From NCBI GenBank assembly GCA_949130485.1, contig OX422185.1:13091967-13155966 (forward strand): DNA of 64,000 nt, in the 5' to 3' direction. A program made the position numbers and the translations under genes. The notes under the pieces were generated by a model. That model was not told the origin of the DNA. It did not search any database and saw only the letters and a program-made list of their open reading frames with translations. Positions 11,838-24,273 of the stretch are shown in pieces (the first letter of the stretch is position 1; each line of letters opens with the position of its first letter). This DNA comes from Agelas oroides (lineage: Eukaryota > Porifera > Demospongiae > Agelasida > Agelasidae).

Positions 11838-12180
11838 GGACTATACATGCATGACAAGCCAGGCTGTGTGTTCACGGACAACAGATGTCAATAGGAGGCC
11901 AGACATATCCTGTGTGCACAGTAAGGACTATACATGCATGACAAGCCAGGCTGTGTGTTCACGGACAACAGATGTCAGTAGGAGGCCAGACTTATCCTGT
12001 GTGTACAGTAAGGACTATACATGCATGACAAGCCAGGCTGTGTGTTCACTGACAACAGACGTCAGTAGGAGGCTAGACTTATCCTGTGTGTACAGTAAGG
12101 ACTACACATGCATGACAAGCCAGGCTGTGTGTTCACTGACAACAGACGTCAGTAGGAGGCCAGACTTATCCTGTGTGCGC
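11838..12180. repeat. 87-bp tandem repeat, about four copies
   Basis: Units begin GGACTATACATGCATGACAAG at 11838, 11925, 12012 and 12099. 87 is 29 codons, so the plus-strand frame stays open for 118 codons. There is no splice context and no domain, so it is annotated as a repeat and not as a gene. Confidence 0.9.
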
Positions 12181-12599
12181 AGGCATTTGATAAATTGGCT
12201 AGAATAGCTGTGTAATTGGCTCCATTGTGTGGTATATCTCATTGTGACAAACTATTCTCTCCGTCCACGATGATTCCTCTCTCTCATGAGAGGACTTGTT
12301 CACAGGTTGCTCACAGACAGTAGAGATTGACTATCACTGCTGGCTACAGTGTACTGACATGCTTGGTCTGTATGGTGTGATCTGGTAATGCACTGGTAAT
12401 TAGCCAAATTATGCTGCTCTTCATTGCTCACTCAAGCCACGCCCCCACAATGTTCTACCTTTCCACATGGCATGTTGTATGGCAAGCATTTATGTATGTA
12501 GATAGTGACTGTGTGTGTGCATGTGTATGTTTTGGCAGTAAATTATGAACAAGCTTTTTCCTCAGTGGGAACATGCTATAGCACAATAGGAATCAGTGG
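12181..12599. other. No feature seen
   Basis: Nothing defensible beyond short TG-rich runs. Confidence 0.35.
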
Positions 12600-12749
12600 A
12601 GTGAGTGGGTGGTGTAACCATAGCAACATTGGACTAACCCAAAGCACAACTAACCACAGGCCCACACTGTGTACACAGTTTACATAGTGCATTGTGCAGA
12701 TAGTACCAAACATGGAAATGTTCATTATCCCAATCAATTTGGTGACTAG

Positions 12750-12755
<6 letters not shown>
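12600..12755 (-). repeat. Family G interspersed repeat next to (CA)n
   Basis: Read on the minus strand it starts AGTCACCAAATTGATTG and ends CCAATGTTGCTATGGTTAC. The same sequence lies on the plus strand at 35425-35545, also beside a (TG)n run. Diverged relatives occur at 56146-56300 and 58093-58135. Confidence 0.65.
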
Positions 12756-12793
<38 letters not shown>

Positions 12794-12806
12794 ACACACA
12801 CACACA

Positions 12807-12867
<61 letters not shown>

Positions 12868-13020
12868 ACAGACACACACACACACACACAGACACACAGA
12901 CACACAGACACACACACACACAGACACACACACACATACACACAGACACACACACACACACACAGACACACAGACACACATACACACACACAGACACACA
13001 CACACACAGACACACACACA
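12756..13020. repeat. (CA)n/(CACAGA)n microsatellite
   Basis: About 265 bp of CA repeats broken by regular CAGA units. All long frames through it are simple-sequence artefacts. Confidence 0.97.
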
Positions 13021-13159
13021 CATTCATGGAGAAGCCACTCATGTGTTCATATTTGTTGTGTGTAAGCATGCTGATGTTTTTTGGGGACCACCAGACCATT
13101 TTTCTCGTGAGACGGTGGGGTCTGGGGATGAGATGCACACACACACCACACACACACAC

Positions 13160-14855
13160 GCACACACACGAGTGGTGTATGTGTGAAGTACTTTCGTGTA
13201 TTAGAAGCCACTCATATGTTCAGATTTGTTGTGTGTAAGCATGCTTACGCTTTTTGGTAGTGTATCGAGCTAGACTGCCTTCCGGCAAGTGATAGAAGGT
13301 GGTCTAGCTCGATAGACTAGCTTTTTGGAGACCTTGGGTAGGCAAGTTATTTCTAGTATACTGTCTTTTTTTTTTCCTCATGGTCTTCCCATTACACTCA
13401 GCTGCCACAGTTTTATTACAGGACAAGAATCAGTATTCTCCTTGAGACGAAGATTAGCATTTTCTCTTAGGAGGGGAGTTGGTTTGAATAATTTGCTTAT
13501 GACTAACTCCAAAGGACGTGGAGCTCAGAATCAGTTGGTAGCAACAGAGTATAGTGTTATACATTATTATGCCAGGAATCATGTGACTCATCTGATGACA
13601 AACCAGCAGTCAGACATGTGGTACTTGCACAATAAGAAATTTACCCTAAGATGCTCAAAATTGCTTTTAACCACCTAACATGCTTGAAATTATGCTGGCC
13701 TATTGTGTGTGTGTCATTGGCCATAAAGATACAGGAAGATTTATGAGATAGAGATACTTTGTAGCTGAAATTGAACCCAAGGCAGTCACTTGCTTGTGTA
13801 TGCCATCATGAAGTTCTTCACGAGACAGGACTGTGTAAACTGCTTATTATTGTTTGTATCATCTGATGATCTTAATTTCAACACACCACAACTGCTTCAT
13901 AGCTTGTACGTAGCTCTCACATGGCTGTTGTACAGAATAGTAGTGTCCATCAAACTGGAAATGTAGGAACCAAGTTTGAATTGTGGGGACACACAGTGGC
14001 GTAATCAACGGAACCAATTGTGGGGACACACACACACACACACATTCATGGGTGGTCTATGTGTGAAGTAGGTTTGTGTATTAAGAATGAAGAAGTCACT
14101 CTTGTGTTCACATTTGTTGTGTGTAAGCATGCTTATGCTTTTGGGGGACCTTGGGTAGGCAGGCACATTATTCTCAAGTTCTATCTAGTTACACTGTTTA
14201 TTTGTCCCTGATGGCCCTGATGGTCTTCCCATTACGCTCAGCTGCCACAGTTACACCATTTTATTATCTGACAAGAATCAGTATTTTCCTTGAGATGAGA
14301 ATTAGCATTTTTCCTTAGGAGGGGAGTTGGTTGATTGTGACTAACTCGAAAGGATGTGGAGCTCAGAATCAGTAATTGGTAGCCTCACAGTATAGTGTAG
14401 TACATTATTATGCTATTGATCATGTGACTCATCTGATGACAAACCAATAGTCAGACAGGTGGTACTTGCACAATGAGCCTGTGCCAGAAATTTATCCTAA
14501 TATGCTCAAAATTGCTTTTAACCACCTAACACGCTTGAAATGATGCTGGCTTATTGTGTATGTGTCATTGGTAAAGATATAGGCAGAATTTATGAGATAA
14601 GAATACTTTGTAGCTGAAATTGAACCAAGGCAGTTAGTTACTTGCTTGTGTATGCCATCACGAAGTTCTTCACGAGACAGGACTGTGTAAGCTGCTTATT
14701 ATTGTTTGTATGATCTGATGATCTTAATTTCAGCACACCGCAACTGCTTCATAGCTTGTACGTAGCTCTCACATGGCTGTTGTACAGAATAGTAGTGTCC
14801 ATCAAACTGGAAATGTAGGAACCAAGTTTGAATTGTGGGGACACACAGTGGCGTA
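13160..14855. repeat. About 0.85 kb tandem duplication, two copies
   Basis: Copy 1 (about 13160-14000) and copy 2 (about 14030-14855) align along their length. Both contain GGTCTTCCCATTAC, AGGAGGGGAGTTGGTT and CACGAGACAGGACTGTGTAA, and both end AAGTTTGAATTGTGGGGACA. A third partial start lies at 13021-13087. Copy 1 carries a 62-bp insertion that copy 2 lacks. No frame is conserved between copies, so it is non-coding. Confidence 0.85.
13258..13319. mobile_element. 62-bp TAG...CTA mini-element with empty site in sister copy
   Basis: Arms TATCGAGCTAGAC and GTCTAGCTCGATA. GCTTTTTGG is duplicated exactly at 13249-13257 and 13320-13328. The neighbouring duplicate, at about 14125-14142, has the uninterrupted site once (GCTTTTGGG), so the insertion followed the segmental duplication. 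Confidence 0.9.
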
Positions 14856-14914
14856 ACCAAGGGTGGCCCAGGGTGGGCCTGGCCCTTCAAGGTTGTCAGT
14901 AGGCCCACCCAAAC

Positions 14915-15289
14915 CAAGGGCGTAGGAGTAGGGGGGGCTAGGGGGGCTACACCCCCCCTTCACAGCTGCTGGGGAGGCTTAGTCCCCCCTCCTTCACTGT
15001 ATTTATATAGGTACTCGGATGAGTACTTACTTAGTTGTGCATGTCCACAGGTAATTAATAACAGGAGCATCTCTAGCTTGTACAGCAACAGGTTGAAAAT
15101 GAAGCGATTATCGTTTTTTGAATCATGCCTGTATCTGATTCCATGTTGGAGAAGAGAGTGCATCCGAAGGCGAGTTTTTCACCAATTATTGGGCATGGTT
15201 TCAAAAAGTTTCGTAGTGCGAAGCGGTATCTTTTACCTACACTACTAAAGCTTAGCCCCCCCTACTAAATACCCTTTCCTACGCCACTG
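14915..15289. mobile_element. hAT-type MITE, 8-bp target duplication
   Basis: Left end CAAGGGCGTAGGAGTAGG, right end CCTTTCCTACGCCACTG: terminal inverted repeats close to CAGTGGCGTAGGA. Flanks ACCCAAAC (14907-14914) and AACCAAAC (15290-15297). The 8-bp duplication and CA...TG ends fit hAT. A C-rich run (14950-14995) lies inside. The frame at 14835-15248 is not a gene. Confidence 0.75.
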
Positions 15290-17037
15290 AACCAAACTTC
15301 AAGGTTTGAATCAGTTGTTCATAGTCAGATGACTTTGTTTGTTATCTTAGTCTGTATAGCACAAGTGCCAGTAAATACTGATATCTCGTGAGCATATCCT
15401 TCGGCAACACGGTGATCAAAATATTTATCATTGCTGGCACTGTTGCTTTTCTTATGCAGATAGCTAGTACCAAGAGACTTATCAACTCGTAAAATGCTAG
15501 TCAAAATGCAGGCTGTCAGTAGGCCGACCCAAACTTCACGGTTTGAATCATAGTCGGATGACATTGTTTGTTATCTTAGACAGTCTATATAGCAAGACGA
15601 CAAAGAGAGTGATGCAATGCAACAATTAGAACCTTCCATTCAGAACTATCAGACAACAGTCAGAGCTTACGAGATGGAAAAGAAGGCAATGCAACAGTCA
15701 GAATTTTCATGTGAACCCCCCCTCACATACCCATCTCCTAAATTTGTTGCACATCCTCCTGTGTGCCCACCCTTATGCTTATCGTCTGATTACTCCTTTT
15801 GTGGGGACACATGCCACCCTCCCACGTTCTGACACTTGTGTAGATTTGCATGTGTGAAAGTTATCTGTATGTGTATGTGTACTGCTTGAATGTGTTAGGT
15901 ATATGGTGCTGCTAGTACTGTAGGCACTCTAATTATCTAATTTTGTGTCAAAAAAGGCATCGGAGTATGGAGACATACTTTCTTTTATTGCATCACACAA
16001 AGGCTGAATGTTGGTGCTGTGCTGTCACTGTTGCTATGTGAAGGCACATGTTGATGTATGAAGGTGCATTTGTGACATGGTTGAGTCATTGGAAGTGTAA
16101 CAGCATCAACTCGTTTCATTTTCTGTACTGTGCTTTATTTGAGAATACCATGAGTGCCAGTGAATACCAATATCTTGTGTGAGCATATCTCTCAGCAACA
16201 CAGTGATCAAAATAGTTTATCATTGGTGTCGCTGCTGTCTCTTATACCTTGCCTTGCTGATGTAGATACTAGATAGATAGTATCTAAAGACTTATTAACT
16301 CACTCAGGTGTATTAAGGCATGGGAGGTCTGGCCAAGCTCTTGCAAAGTACTAAATTGCTTACAGGTGCCTAAGGCATACTGCTTTGTGTATGAAACTTG
16401 GTGAGAACGTTTTATGCACCACAATGACTTAAAACCATGCCCACGCTAATGAGTGTTGTATAAACAACACTCATTCACAAAAGTTTTTGGTAGCAAAAGG
16501 CGGACGACTTCCTACTCACGAAATGATGCGCAGCACATATACTAAGAAAAAGACATTAAAATGACCGAAGGGGAAGTTGCTATTGTTCATACAACGGTTT
16601 CCAGAACTATTTTAAGGCTATTTGTGCTATAAATAGACCTTTTGAGCACATAAATCACAGCATAACGTTTGAACTAAGCTACTGCTATTATTCCCCCGGA
16701 GCCAGTAGCTGATTCAATGCCTACCTTCACATTTTAAAGCGGAGATACATCTAAGGACCGAGTATAAGTCATCCGCCTCACAACAAGTTGTTTTCAACGC
16801 TTTCAGCTCATGGACACATTTTCAAACCGCACATTAGCACCAGAATGGGAATTGGATGTTGTACTGCGAATGCAATTGGCCAGTTTCCCGTGACCTGTGG
16901 TGATAAGACTGGTGAAGTCAGATTCGGTTAGCCAAAGAATGCTGCTTTTTTGCTTGCTCAGGCTCGCCCCACGATGTCCTACATTTACACTAGTTAAAAC
17001 ACCGAGGGTATGGATGCATATTGAGTATCTATATACT
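15290..17037. other. Non-coding stretch
   Basis: 15300-15345 and 15525-15580 are a diverged direct repeat (AGGCCNACCCAAAC...GGTTTGAATCA). A small hairpin ATGAGTGTTG/CAACACTCAT spans 16450-16476. No gene supported. Confidence 0.4.
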
Positions 17038-17430
17038 GTAATCTCGAAAATACACCCATGGCCAATAAACTTACATGTAAGTGGCTCCTGAAAGAGGGGA
17101 GTGGGCATATTTTCGAGAGTTGTGATATTTCTCTCGAAAATACGCCCACCTCACATGCAGTTAGTCTAGCCCTAGTTATGTATGCATATAGTGATTCTGC
17201 AGTGCCTTCTGCAAAGCCCACTTGCTTATGCAACAACAGCAAATGGTGTCTGCCTTCATTTGTTAGTCCCTCCTCTTCGTTAGTGCTGCTTCTTCGCTTC
17301 ACATAAGAGCATGTACTACAGCATAAATGGATGGGTGTACTTTCGGGAGAAAAGCACCCTTTGCAACAACTTCATTCACAAAAGGGGGGTGGGCTTAATT
17401 TCAAGGGTGGGCCTATTTTCGAGGGATTAC
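17038..17430. mobile_element. Foldback element, GTAATCTCGAAAATA ends
   Basis: GTAATCTCGAAAATACACCCA at the left and GGGCCTATTTTCGAGGGATTAC at the right are inverted. An inner pair of the same TTTTCGAGAG motif lies at 17110-17150. Interior 17085-17290 is repeated, diverged, at 22010-22240. Confidence 0.6.
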
Positions 17431-18485
17431 CCATAAACCGTCCTAGCACAAGGAAGAAAATTTGGGGTGCGGGCATTTGCACAGAGGAATTTTGATTGTG
17501 CAAGTCTCCATCCTGCCCCAAGTCGACTCTTGAAACCATGAAGCACTAGCCTCCCAGTTGAATGTCACAGTCTCAGAGTACCATGCCACCGGCTGACATG
17601 TAAAATTGAAGCCAGCCCGAGGTCAAAGTGTAAGTCTGCAGCATGTACGTGCCTCATGTTTTACACTTGACACACTCCTCTGTTAAACATGTCAGCTTGG
17701 TATCTGCTTCAGCTGAATCTCTAACAGCTGGCCTGAATCATTGTTCTTTTCCTCCGTCTTCCTCTCAATGACTGTGACCAGGTGGAGGTCTAATTGTTTG
17801 CTCTGGAGTATGTTCCTTACCTAAGCTTGCACTTTGTCCTTTGAACTCAACACTCCCTTCTCCTCAATTTATGAATCCACAAAATACATTGTCAGTGCCA
17901 TCAAAATATACATGACATGAGTTCAGAGACAATACTGTTAACCAGATGTGTTAGCTAATGATTTGAGTCATGCACACATGATTATGCCAAAATTTCAAAT
18001 GGTGGTTGATCACACACAGAACCTAGCTCACAACTGTTGGGACTGTAAAAATGGGATGGTTACTGGGATGGGATGCTCGGGGCAATATGGTAGTGTCATA
18101 CCGAGGGGAGTAGTTAGTTTCATACTCAGACCCTCCCGTGGTTATGAGACTGTATGTGCAGTACATGTGTTGTGTCTGTATGTCAGTGTCAGTGTTGTGT
18201 AATGCTAATGTGTATGTATCGGTATATGTTATGTGACTGTGGCCTAAGTGTTATGAATTATATGTGTATATGACCTCATGTGTGTGTTACGTATATGTTA
18301 ATATAGTATGTATGTATAATTCATACAGAGTAGAATTTTATTTTTAACTATACGAATGATTAGAGTACCAAGCGTTTCTAAAAAGGGTGGTGTACGAATA
18401 AATAGAGAATTTGTACCGGTTAATTAGAAGGAAAGTGTTTGGGTTGGAAGACAAAGAAACTGGTTTAGCAACTCTGTGCAGGTAC
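17431..18485. other. No gene seen
   Basis: TG/TA-rich at 18140-18320; no exon or repeat can be defended. Confidence 0.35.
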
Positions 18486-18494
18486 CATCTATAC

Positions 18495-18925
18495 TAGCCT
18501 CATTCCCATGCTTTGTTCATTCGGTATAATACACATGTGGCAAAAAAACAAACAGGAAGGCCTGGGAACGCCTGTTATGTGAATGACATCAGGTGAACAT
18601 GGAGTGGACATGAAAAGGGGCGTTGTCCATGTACAAATGTGTACTCACTTAATAATTCTGAGAGTGAGTTTCTTACAAATTTGTACTCTTGATCACATGG
18701 ACGTCTCGAGTCCTGCCTAGCGGTGAAAATGCCCGATGAAGTCCAGTGCACTATTTGAATATGGGCAGTGCCCCCCTAAGTCAACCTCATGTCCACCTCA
18801 TGTGCACCTGACGACATTCTTGTTGTGAGTGTTCCCGGGTCTTACCTGTTTTTTGCCACTCTTGTATTCTTTTTCAACGCAAACTGAAGAACAAGAAGAA
18901 ACAGGGAAGACCTGGGACAAGGCTA
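18495..18925. mobile_element. TAG...CTA element, 431 bp
   Basis: TAGCCTCATTCCCATGC to GACCTGGGACAAGGCTA. Flanks CATCTATAC (18486-18494) and CATATCTAC (18926-18934) match at 7 of 9. Inner inverted sequences include ATCAGGTGAACATG and CATGTGCACCTGA. Confidence 0.7.
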
Positions 18926-19447
18926 CATATCTACCCTTCATGCAGTTAGATGCCATAGTGTACAACTGCTAGTAGCTTAGTAGCCTTAGCCTTATATCTG
19001 CCTACACTGGGTGAGCAAGTGTTGTGCAATGCAGTCTCGCTAGTGTGGGGCTCACTCAGGCTCCCCCCAATTACAAACATCTCTAGCATGCTTGCAACAG
19101 TCACTCCACCTTTATTTTGCAAGGCTTCGCAAGACTAGACCTACATATATAGGAAACATGGATTGGACCGCAGCATATGTCGAGATCATCCCTGGTCACA
19201 CAGTAGACACCAAGAGCCAAAACAACTCGTTATTTGCACTTCTGGAGGTCGGAAGTCCATCTCACCATAGTTACATTTTTCTGCTGTACAAATCGGTTGC
19301 TTTTGCATGTATGAATCTATTGGAGGGTATAAATTACTATTTTGGGGGATGTATGAATTATTGGGATGTGTGAATTATTAAAAATTTATGGTATGTATGT
19401 GTCTTGTGAGTGTGTATTATGTGTACGCTGGTGGGTGTGTATGAGCT
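18926..19447. other. No feature seen
   Basis: A short frame at 19092-19373 has no recognisable domain and no convincing splice sites. Confidence 0.35.
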
Positions 19448-19642
19448 AATGTGGCAGTCCCATGTAGGTTATTCCGTTGCATATTTCGATCACTTCGCTG
19501 CGTTGAAAACGCCGTGTCACTGCACTTCCCTTAAAGGCGGGACTGATATCCGCTTTGTAGACTTATTAGATATTAGTGCTACTACAAAGCACGTATGAGC
19601 CCCGCCCTTAATGGAAGTCCAGCGTACAGTGCTTCAAACATA
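19448..19642. mobile_element. Palindromic MITE family A, copy
   Basis: ATGTGGCAGTCC left end, CCTTAAAGGCGGGA and CCCCGCCCTTAATGGAAG in the arms. The right end is truncated. Confidence 0.75.
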
Positions 19643-20057
19643 TATGCAAGGAGACATGGCAAAAGGGATCTAGAGGGTTTGGAGGTCAAAGGCCTGTGAC
19701 CTTTGAACTCTAGAATGAAGATGACTGTACAACAATAGGACAAACATTTTGGGTTTTAGTCCTTATTTCCAGTTTGATTATGTCAAAACCAAGGAGGCAT
19801 GACCTTTGAACCCCAAAGGTCATTTCCCCATGCAGTTATTGAATATAATGAGCAGCTATTCTATTAGCAAGCTTCTTTTCCTTCCAGTATTCATGGTAAC
19901 TTCAGTCGACGTACCTCACCACTGAAACGTTTGGCCTATGTGTTAGCTGCTGCAAACTGGAAAACTTTTATCTTAGTGCCAGCAACCATACTGCTGCAAC
20001 ATTTGATATAATGAGGTGCTATTGTTAATCTACCATCTGTTTCCTCCCTGGCTGCAG

Positions 20058-20336
20058 ATATTCCACTAAATGTGGAACACCTTTTGAAAGCTGTTGAGTA
20101 TGTCAGTTTGAAATCACTTTGTTACTGTGTCTACCTGCCCGACTCAAAGAAACATGAACTTCCTTCAGATGAAAGTGTCGCCAGGAGGATGCTGGTAGAG
20201 TACTGGTTACTCAATGATCCAGCACCCTCCTGGCGACGAATATTACAAAGACTTGACTGGGCTTACTACATCCATGATGACATGTCATGTACATCGGCAG
20301 CGGATGCCATTCGCCACGCCACAGAACCCATTCAGG
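20058..20336 (+). CDS. Death-fold-domain protein, exon
   Basis: A 279-nt exon between CTGGCTGCAG and GGTATGTTG splice sites, entering and leaving in phase 1, so it is a symmetric module of 93 codons. The peptide has a Leu-rich helix (LKAVEYVSLKSLCYCVYLP) and then the segment LVEYWLLNDPAPSWRRILQRLDWA. An amphipathic helix followed by PxPSWxxIxxxLD is the pattern of helices 4-5 in death domains and is common in exon-coded death modules of early-branching animals. Such domains assemble apoptosis and immune-signalling complexes in the cytosol by homotypic contact. Family call is by motif only. Upstream exons were not found, so the start of the gene is unknown. The next exons on this strand (24274, 35979) keep the same phase. 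Confidence 0.6.
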
Positions 20337-20817
20337 GTATGTTGTTTACATTCTTGTATGTGTAATCTTAAATTTGATGATACAATATTTGACCACCCTA
20401 CAGTTTGGTATGCATAGGTAACTTGCATACTACCAGTCCCTGACAAAATGTGCAACATTAATGTCTGAGCTTACTGTTGTAACTAGGTCACAAGCAAGCC
20501 TTCCACAGCTTAGTCGAATACATCTTTACAACCCCCAGCCCCATTCCCATTTTCCAAAGTCAACCATAGGATACCCCCTTGGTGAAGAGATAATTGAGCC
20601 GGAGGCTGAGGTGGTGGATAGTGAGAGTATCCGCTCAGGCAATGTGCTTGTACAGTCAACCCACCCAGGCCCGCAACCCCATCCGCAGGGGATCTCCACT
20701 TAGCTACCACAGTGTATTTAATTGCGAGAGGAAGGACAGCTGTTGTCAAAAAGACCCCGTCTTTATCCATCTCCACATAGATACACGTGTATAAAGTATA
20801 AAGCCCTTATCCTAACA

Positions 20818-21075
20818 CACTCACACTCGTAATTTAAAAATTATGCGAATGAGCTTCACACCCATAACGTAACAGTAGTAACTGAAGTGTGAATGAGCTT
20901 CACACTCATAATAAATGTGAATGAACTTCACCCCTTACCTTAGCGTAACAGTATATGTGGTAACTCAAGAGCGTAACTGTGAGTGAGCCTCACAGTAGTA
21001 ACTCAAGTGTGAGTGAGCCTCACACTCGTAATTTTTAATGTGAATGAGCTTCACACTGTGAGTAAGCCTCGCAGA
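20818..21075. repeat. Array of GTGTGAATGAGCTTCACAC-like self-complementary units
   Basis: Six to eight units of the form GTGNGAATGAGCNTCACAC, each able to form a short hairpin, separated by CGTAACAGTAGTAACTCAAG or ACTCGTAATTT spacers. Unit spacing is irregular (about 20-60 bp). Confidence 0.75.
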
Positions 21076-21720
21076 TAACACAGAGCATCCCCAACCCAGC
21101 CCTAGCCCTAGCTCAGCCTTATGGAACCGACTACACCCCTAGGCGTACCATTACTATAGTAAAGCACACGCCATAACTAGCGTAACAATGCCGTTACTAG
21201 GATTGGTACGCCGTTACTAAGAGAAGCATGCTACCATTTCAAGCCCGTCGACCGAGTATCACACACAAACAACTAATAATACTCACCTTGAAATAGTAGC
21301 CGCAGTACAGACCCAAATAATCTTCGGTACAGGAGCGCCTACCAGCGAAGAACAAGCCTCCCAGACGTTCCACCAAGACGACACGATAGCGAGCCAGAAT
21401 CCCGTACGTTAACCGTTTGCCCATCCCCCTAGTTATTATAAGTTAATATGGTAACTCCACCCATTGAGCCCCACCCCCAATTTGTTTAGTAAATTGAATA
21501 TTTATAGCACTGTGAATGTCCATAGCACTATGTGGCAACCAAAAGCTGGGCTCCTCAAAGCAAACCTTAGGCGGGGAGTGGTCCCGCCCTTTCTGTAGTA
21601 GGCCACGGGTCGGGAGTTCAAAGGGACCGAAACCCGTGATCATGCGAGGACCGGAAAGGGTACTCCTCTGAAGACCAGTATTTTTTTGAGCATATCTCCC
21701 AAAAAACAGTAACTAACCGC

Positions 21721-21845
21721 CCCATCCATTTGAGCCATAAATGCCCCACCCATTTAAGTCATAAATGCCACACCCATTTAAGTCATAAATGCCCCACTCA
21801 TTTAAGCCATGAATGCCCCACCCATTTAAGCCTTAAATGCCCCAT
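21721..21845. repeat. 24-bp tandem repeat, about five copies
   Basis: CATTTAAGCCATAAATGCCCC units with one or two substitutions each. Confidence 0.9.
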
Positions 21846-22492
21846 CCCCATCTCCCTTTATGTTTTAACTTCACACTATATGTATGTGTGAAATTTTGAA
21901 CATCGATGTGCCAGCGGTGTTGGTGCTCCCCCACTCAACACACAACTACCCCTATGCTTTGTAATTGTCCCCTATAATATTACAGGCACCACTGATTTTC
22001 TTCTAAGTACATAAAAGAAATGTGCCCATGAGTGATGAATTTTAGTAACTCCTCAAAGAGGGGGGTGGACGTATTTTTTAAAATACACGTCACACAAATT
22101 GATTTAGTTCTATGTCTGTATGCATACAAGGACTCAACAGTGCCTCTTGTCATGTGACTGCTTAATTGGTGCCTGCCTTCATTTGTTGATTCCACCTCTC
22201 CAATGTTTTCCTGCTTGATATAATCAGTTAATGTTGTCGACACTGCATTCAGCTTAATGTTGATGGAGAAAAAATGGGAAAATACAAAGCTCCTTGAGAA
22301 TAGAAGGCTCGTTTGAGCTCATCAGATTTTCACATATGTAAGTAGAGTTAACCTTCATGTCACAAACTGCTACTCCGACTCAATAGGAATGTTGTTAGCT
22401 GGCTTTGCATGTTTACATGCCTTACCTTTTTAATTATGTAATTAATTAGTGACATAACTACTTGTTGATATTCACAAAAGCAGATGGTATAT

Positions 22493-22991
22493 ACCGTAGA
22501 TCTGGAAATTTTCATTGTAAAAATATTTTTGTGGTTTGCGTAAACCACGAAAAAAACACGAAATATATCTTACAACGGATAATCTTTACGTCAGCACATT
22601 TCGTACACACAGTTTCACGACACAGCCAGCCAGTTATTTCGTGCGAGACGGCCTCTTCTTCGATACCGCCGCAGGTGACTTGTTGCCAACGCGTGACAAC
22701 TTTCTTAGTATCTGATAAATCGTCCGTCTTTACTGACACAGTACTATGTGCCTACAGCATACCCTGGTTTTCTTTCGCACCCAAGTAGTTCGCCAACAGC
22801 TGTGTGGTAGCCACAAATGCAGCAAGCTGTTCGTTCTCCATATTTTCTTGGCGTGCATAGTCTCATTCCAAATCACTAAACCACGGAACGTAGAATCAAT
22901 TTAATACCGTTAAAAAATTTTCGTGGGTATCCGAAACCACAAAAATATTTATACACGAAATATTAACACAAAAATTTCCAGATCTGCGGTT
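22493..22991. mobile_element. Foldback element, ACCGYAGATCTGGAAATTTT ends
   Basis: ACCGTAGATCTGGAAATTTT at the left and AAAATTTCCAGATCTGCGGT at the right. Inner arms AAAATATTTTTGTGG and CCACAAAAATATTT extend the pairing to about 45 bp. A relative with ACCGTAGATCGGGAAAT lies at 38925-39255. Target duplication not resolved. Confidence 0.75.
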
Positions 22992-23589
22992 GAGTACATA
23001 TCAAGTACCCACCACAGAGCGAGCACTAACACTGCTCTTTTTACTCACATTCCTACACATGAAATGAAATAAAGGGTCGATTATGGATTGCAGACACAAC
23101 AATTCATTGATTGAATGTAATGGCTAAATTTTGCCTGTAGTTTTAAAAATTAAATGACCTGTGGGCACAAAATAAAGGCCAGCTTGTAGCTCTGGCTGCT
23201 CAATCATGCATATGCCCACGAAACAGCAAAAGGATATATTAGTTCCAAGTGCTAGAGATTGGTAGGCTGGGGTCACAGCAACCATTAATTGATTGCTGAC
23301 TGTATTGCTGTTTTTTTTTGTTCTTGAAAAGCTATGGACATAGAACATGGGACAAAGATTGACAAGTAGAGATATTCTAAGCCTAAGAACGTATCCCAGC
23401 TTGAGCAGCGTATACATCGTACAACAAACATGGGCACTTAATACGTACTCTACGGTATAACGCTTCCTGGGGCACTATTCTTGGGGCCTCATGTTCTGCA
23501 TATACGGAGGTGGAGTAGTGTAGCAAGTGTCTATTCAGCATTGCATCTAGTGAAGTACTGTAACAGCTGACATACATATGTTTGGTTCA

Positions 23590-23940
23590 GTGTAGTATTT
23601 TGGTAAATTGAAATGACACCAATGACAACTCGTAAATTGACGCTGTCAAGCATCATTTTCTGTTACAACCTACCCATAGTACGCTACCCATGTACGCTAT
23701 TGTTTCACAGCATTTCACGTAATGTTGAGACAGAAAAACTGAGAAAGTGTGAGGCACTAGTAGTTGCAGTTACCACAGACACTGCTATTCTGACTGCTGG
23801 TAGGAAAAATAACAACTCGATTTGTTTACATACTTTTCAGTTAGCACCACTTAGCATCATAATTGCATTCCACTGATATTCACAAGATGCAAGGTTATCT
23901 ATCATAGTTATATCCCTCCCTGGGGTGTGGTCATTTTACA
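23590..23940. repeat. Family F interspersed repeat, reference copy
   Basis: Shares TTTCACGTAATGTTGAGACAG, GAGGCACTAGTAGTTGCAG and TGATATTCACAAGATGCAAGG-like blocks with copies near 22330-22480, 27420-27790, 28685-28950 and 32260-32575. All lie between the same two exons, suggesting local duplication. No conserved frame. Confidence 0.65.
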
Positions 23941-24273
23941 CATTGGTGTCAGTTACGTTTTATATCGTTACCTCGGCAACACCATTGCAGAAGTAACCGT
24001 TCTTCAGTGTTACAAGCAATGGATAGTCCTTGCTTGAGGTAGCTTAGTGTGAGGAATGCAGAAACTAGAACAGCTGTAGTTAGAGATACCAAGAGTACTT
24101 AGTTTTAACAACTAGAAGGCTTTATTTAGCCTGTTATCTGCTGAAATGTCTAAAGATGTCAATACCTTGCCATGCACTTAATGATAAATGACATCTAAAG
24201 GCATGTTGCTATGGCTATAAGCTATCACAGCCCAAGGCGAATGGCTACATGCTTTGTGTCCTGTCTGTTTTAG

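Larger units (their letters stand above)
20337..24273 (+). other. Intron of the death-fold gene (inferred)
   Basis: Contains a palindromic tandem array (20818-21075), a 24-bp array (21721-21845), a 0.5-kb foldback element (22493-22991), and interspersed repeats of families F (22330-22480, 23590-23940) and C (23930-23990). The stretch 21541-21652 is an inverted copy of the repeat at 39885-39995 (CTACAGAAAGGGCGG core). No exon was recognised in it. Confidence 0.4.

Noticed and set aside
11851-12207. 118-codon open frame with 29-residue repeats
   Set aside because: 87-bp tandem repeat divisible by three; no supporting gene structure.
12576-13165. Long Cys-Val/Thr-His open frames
   Set aside because: Simple translation of the CA/TG dinucleotide repeat on both strands.
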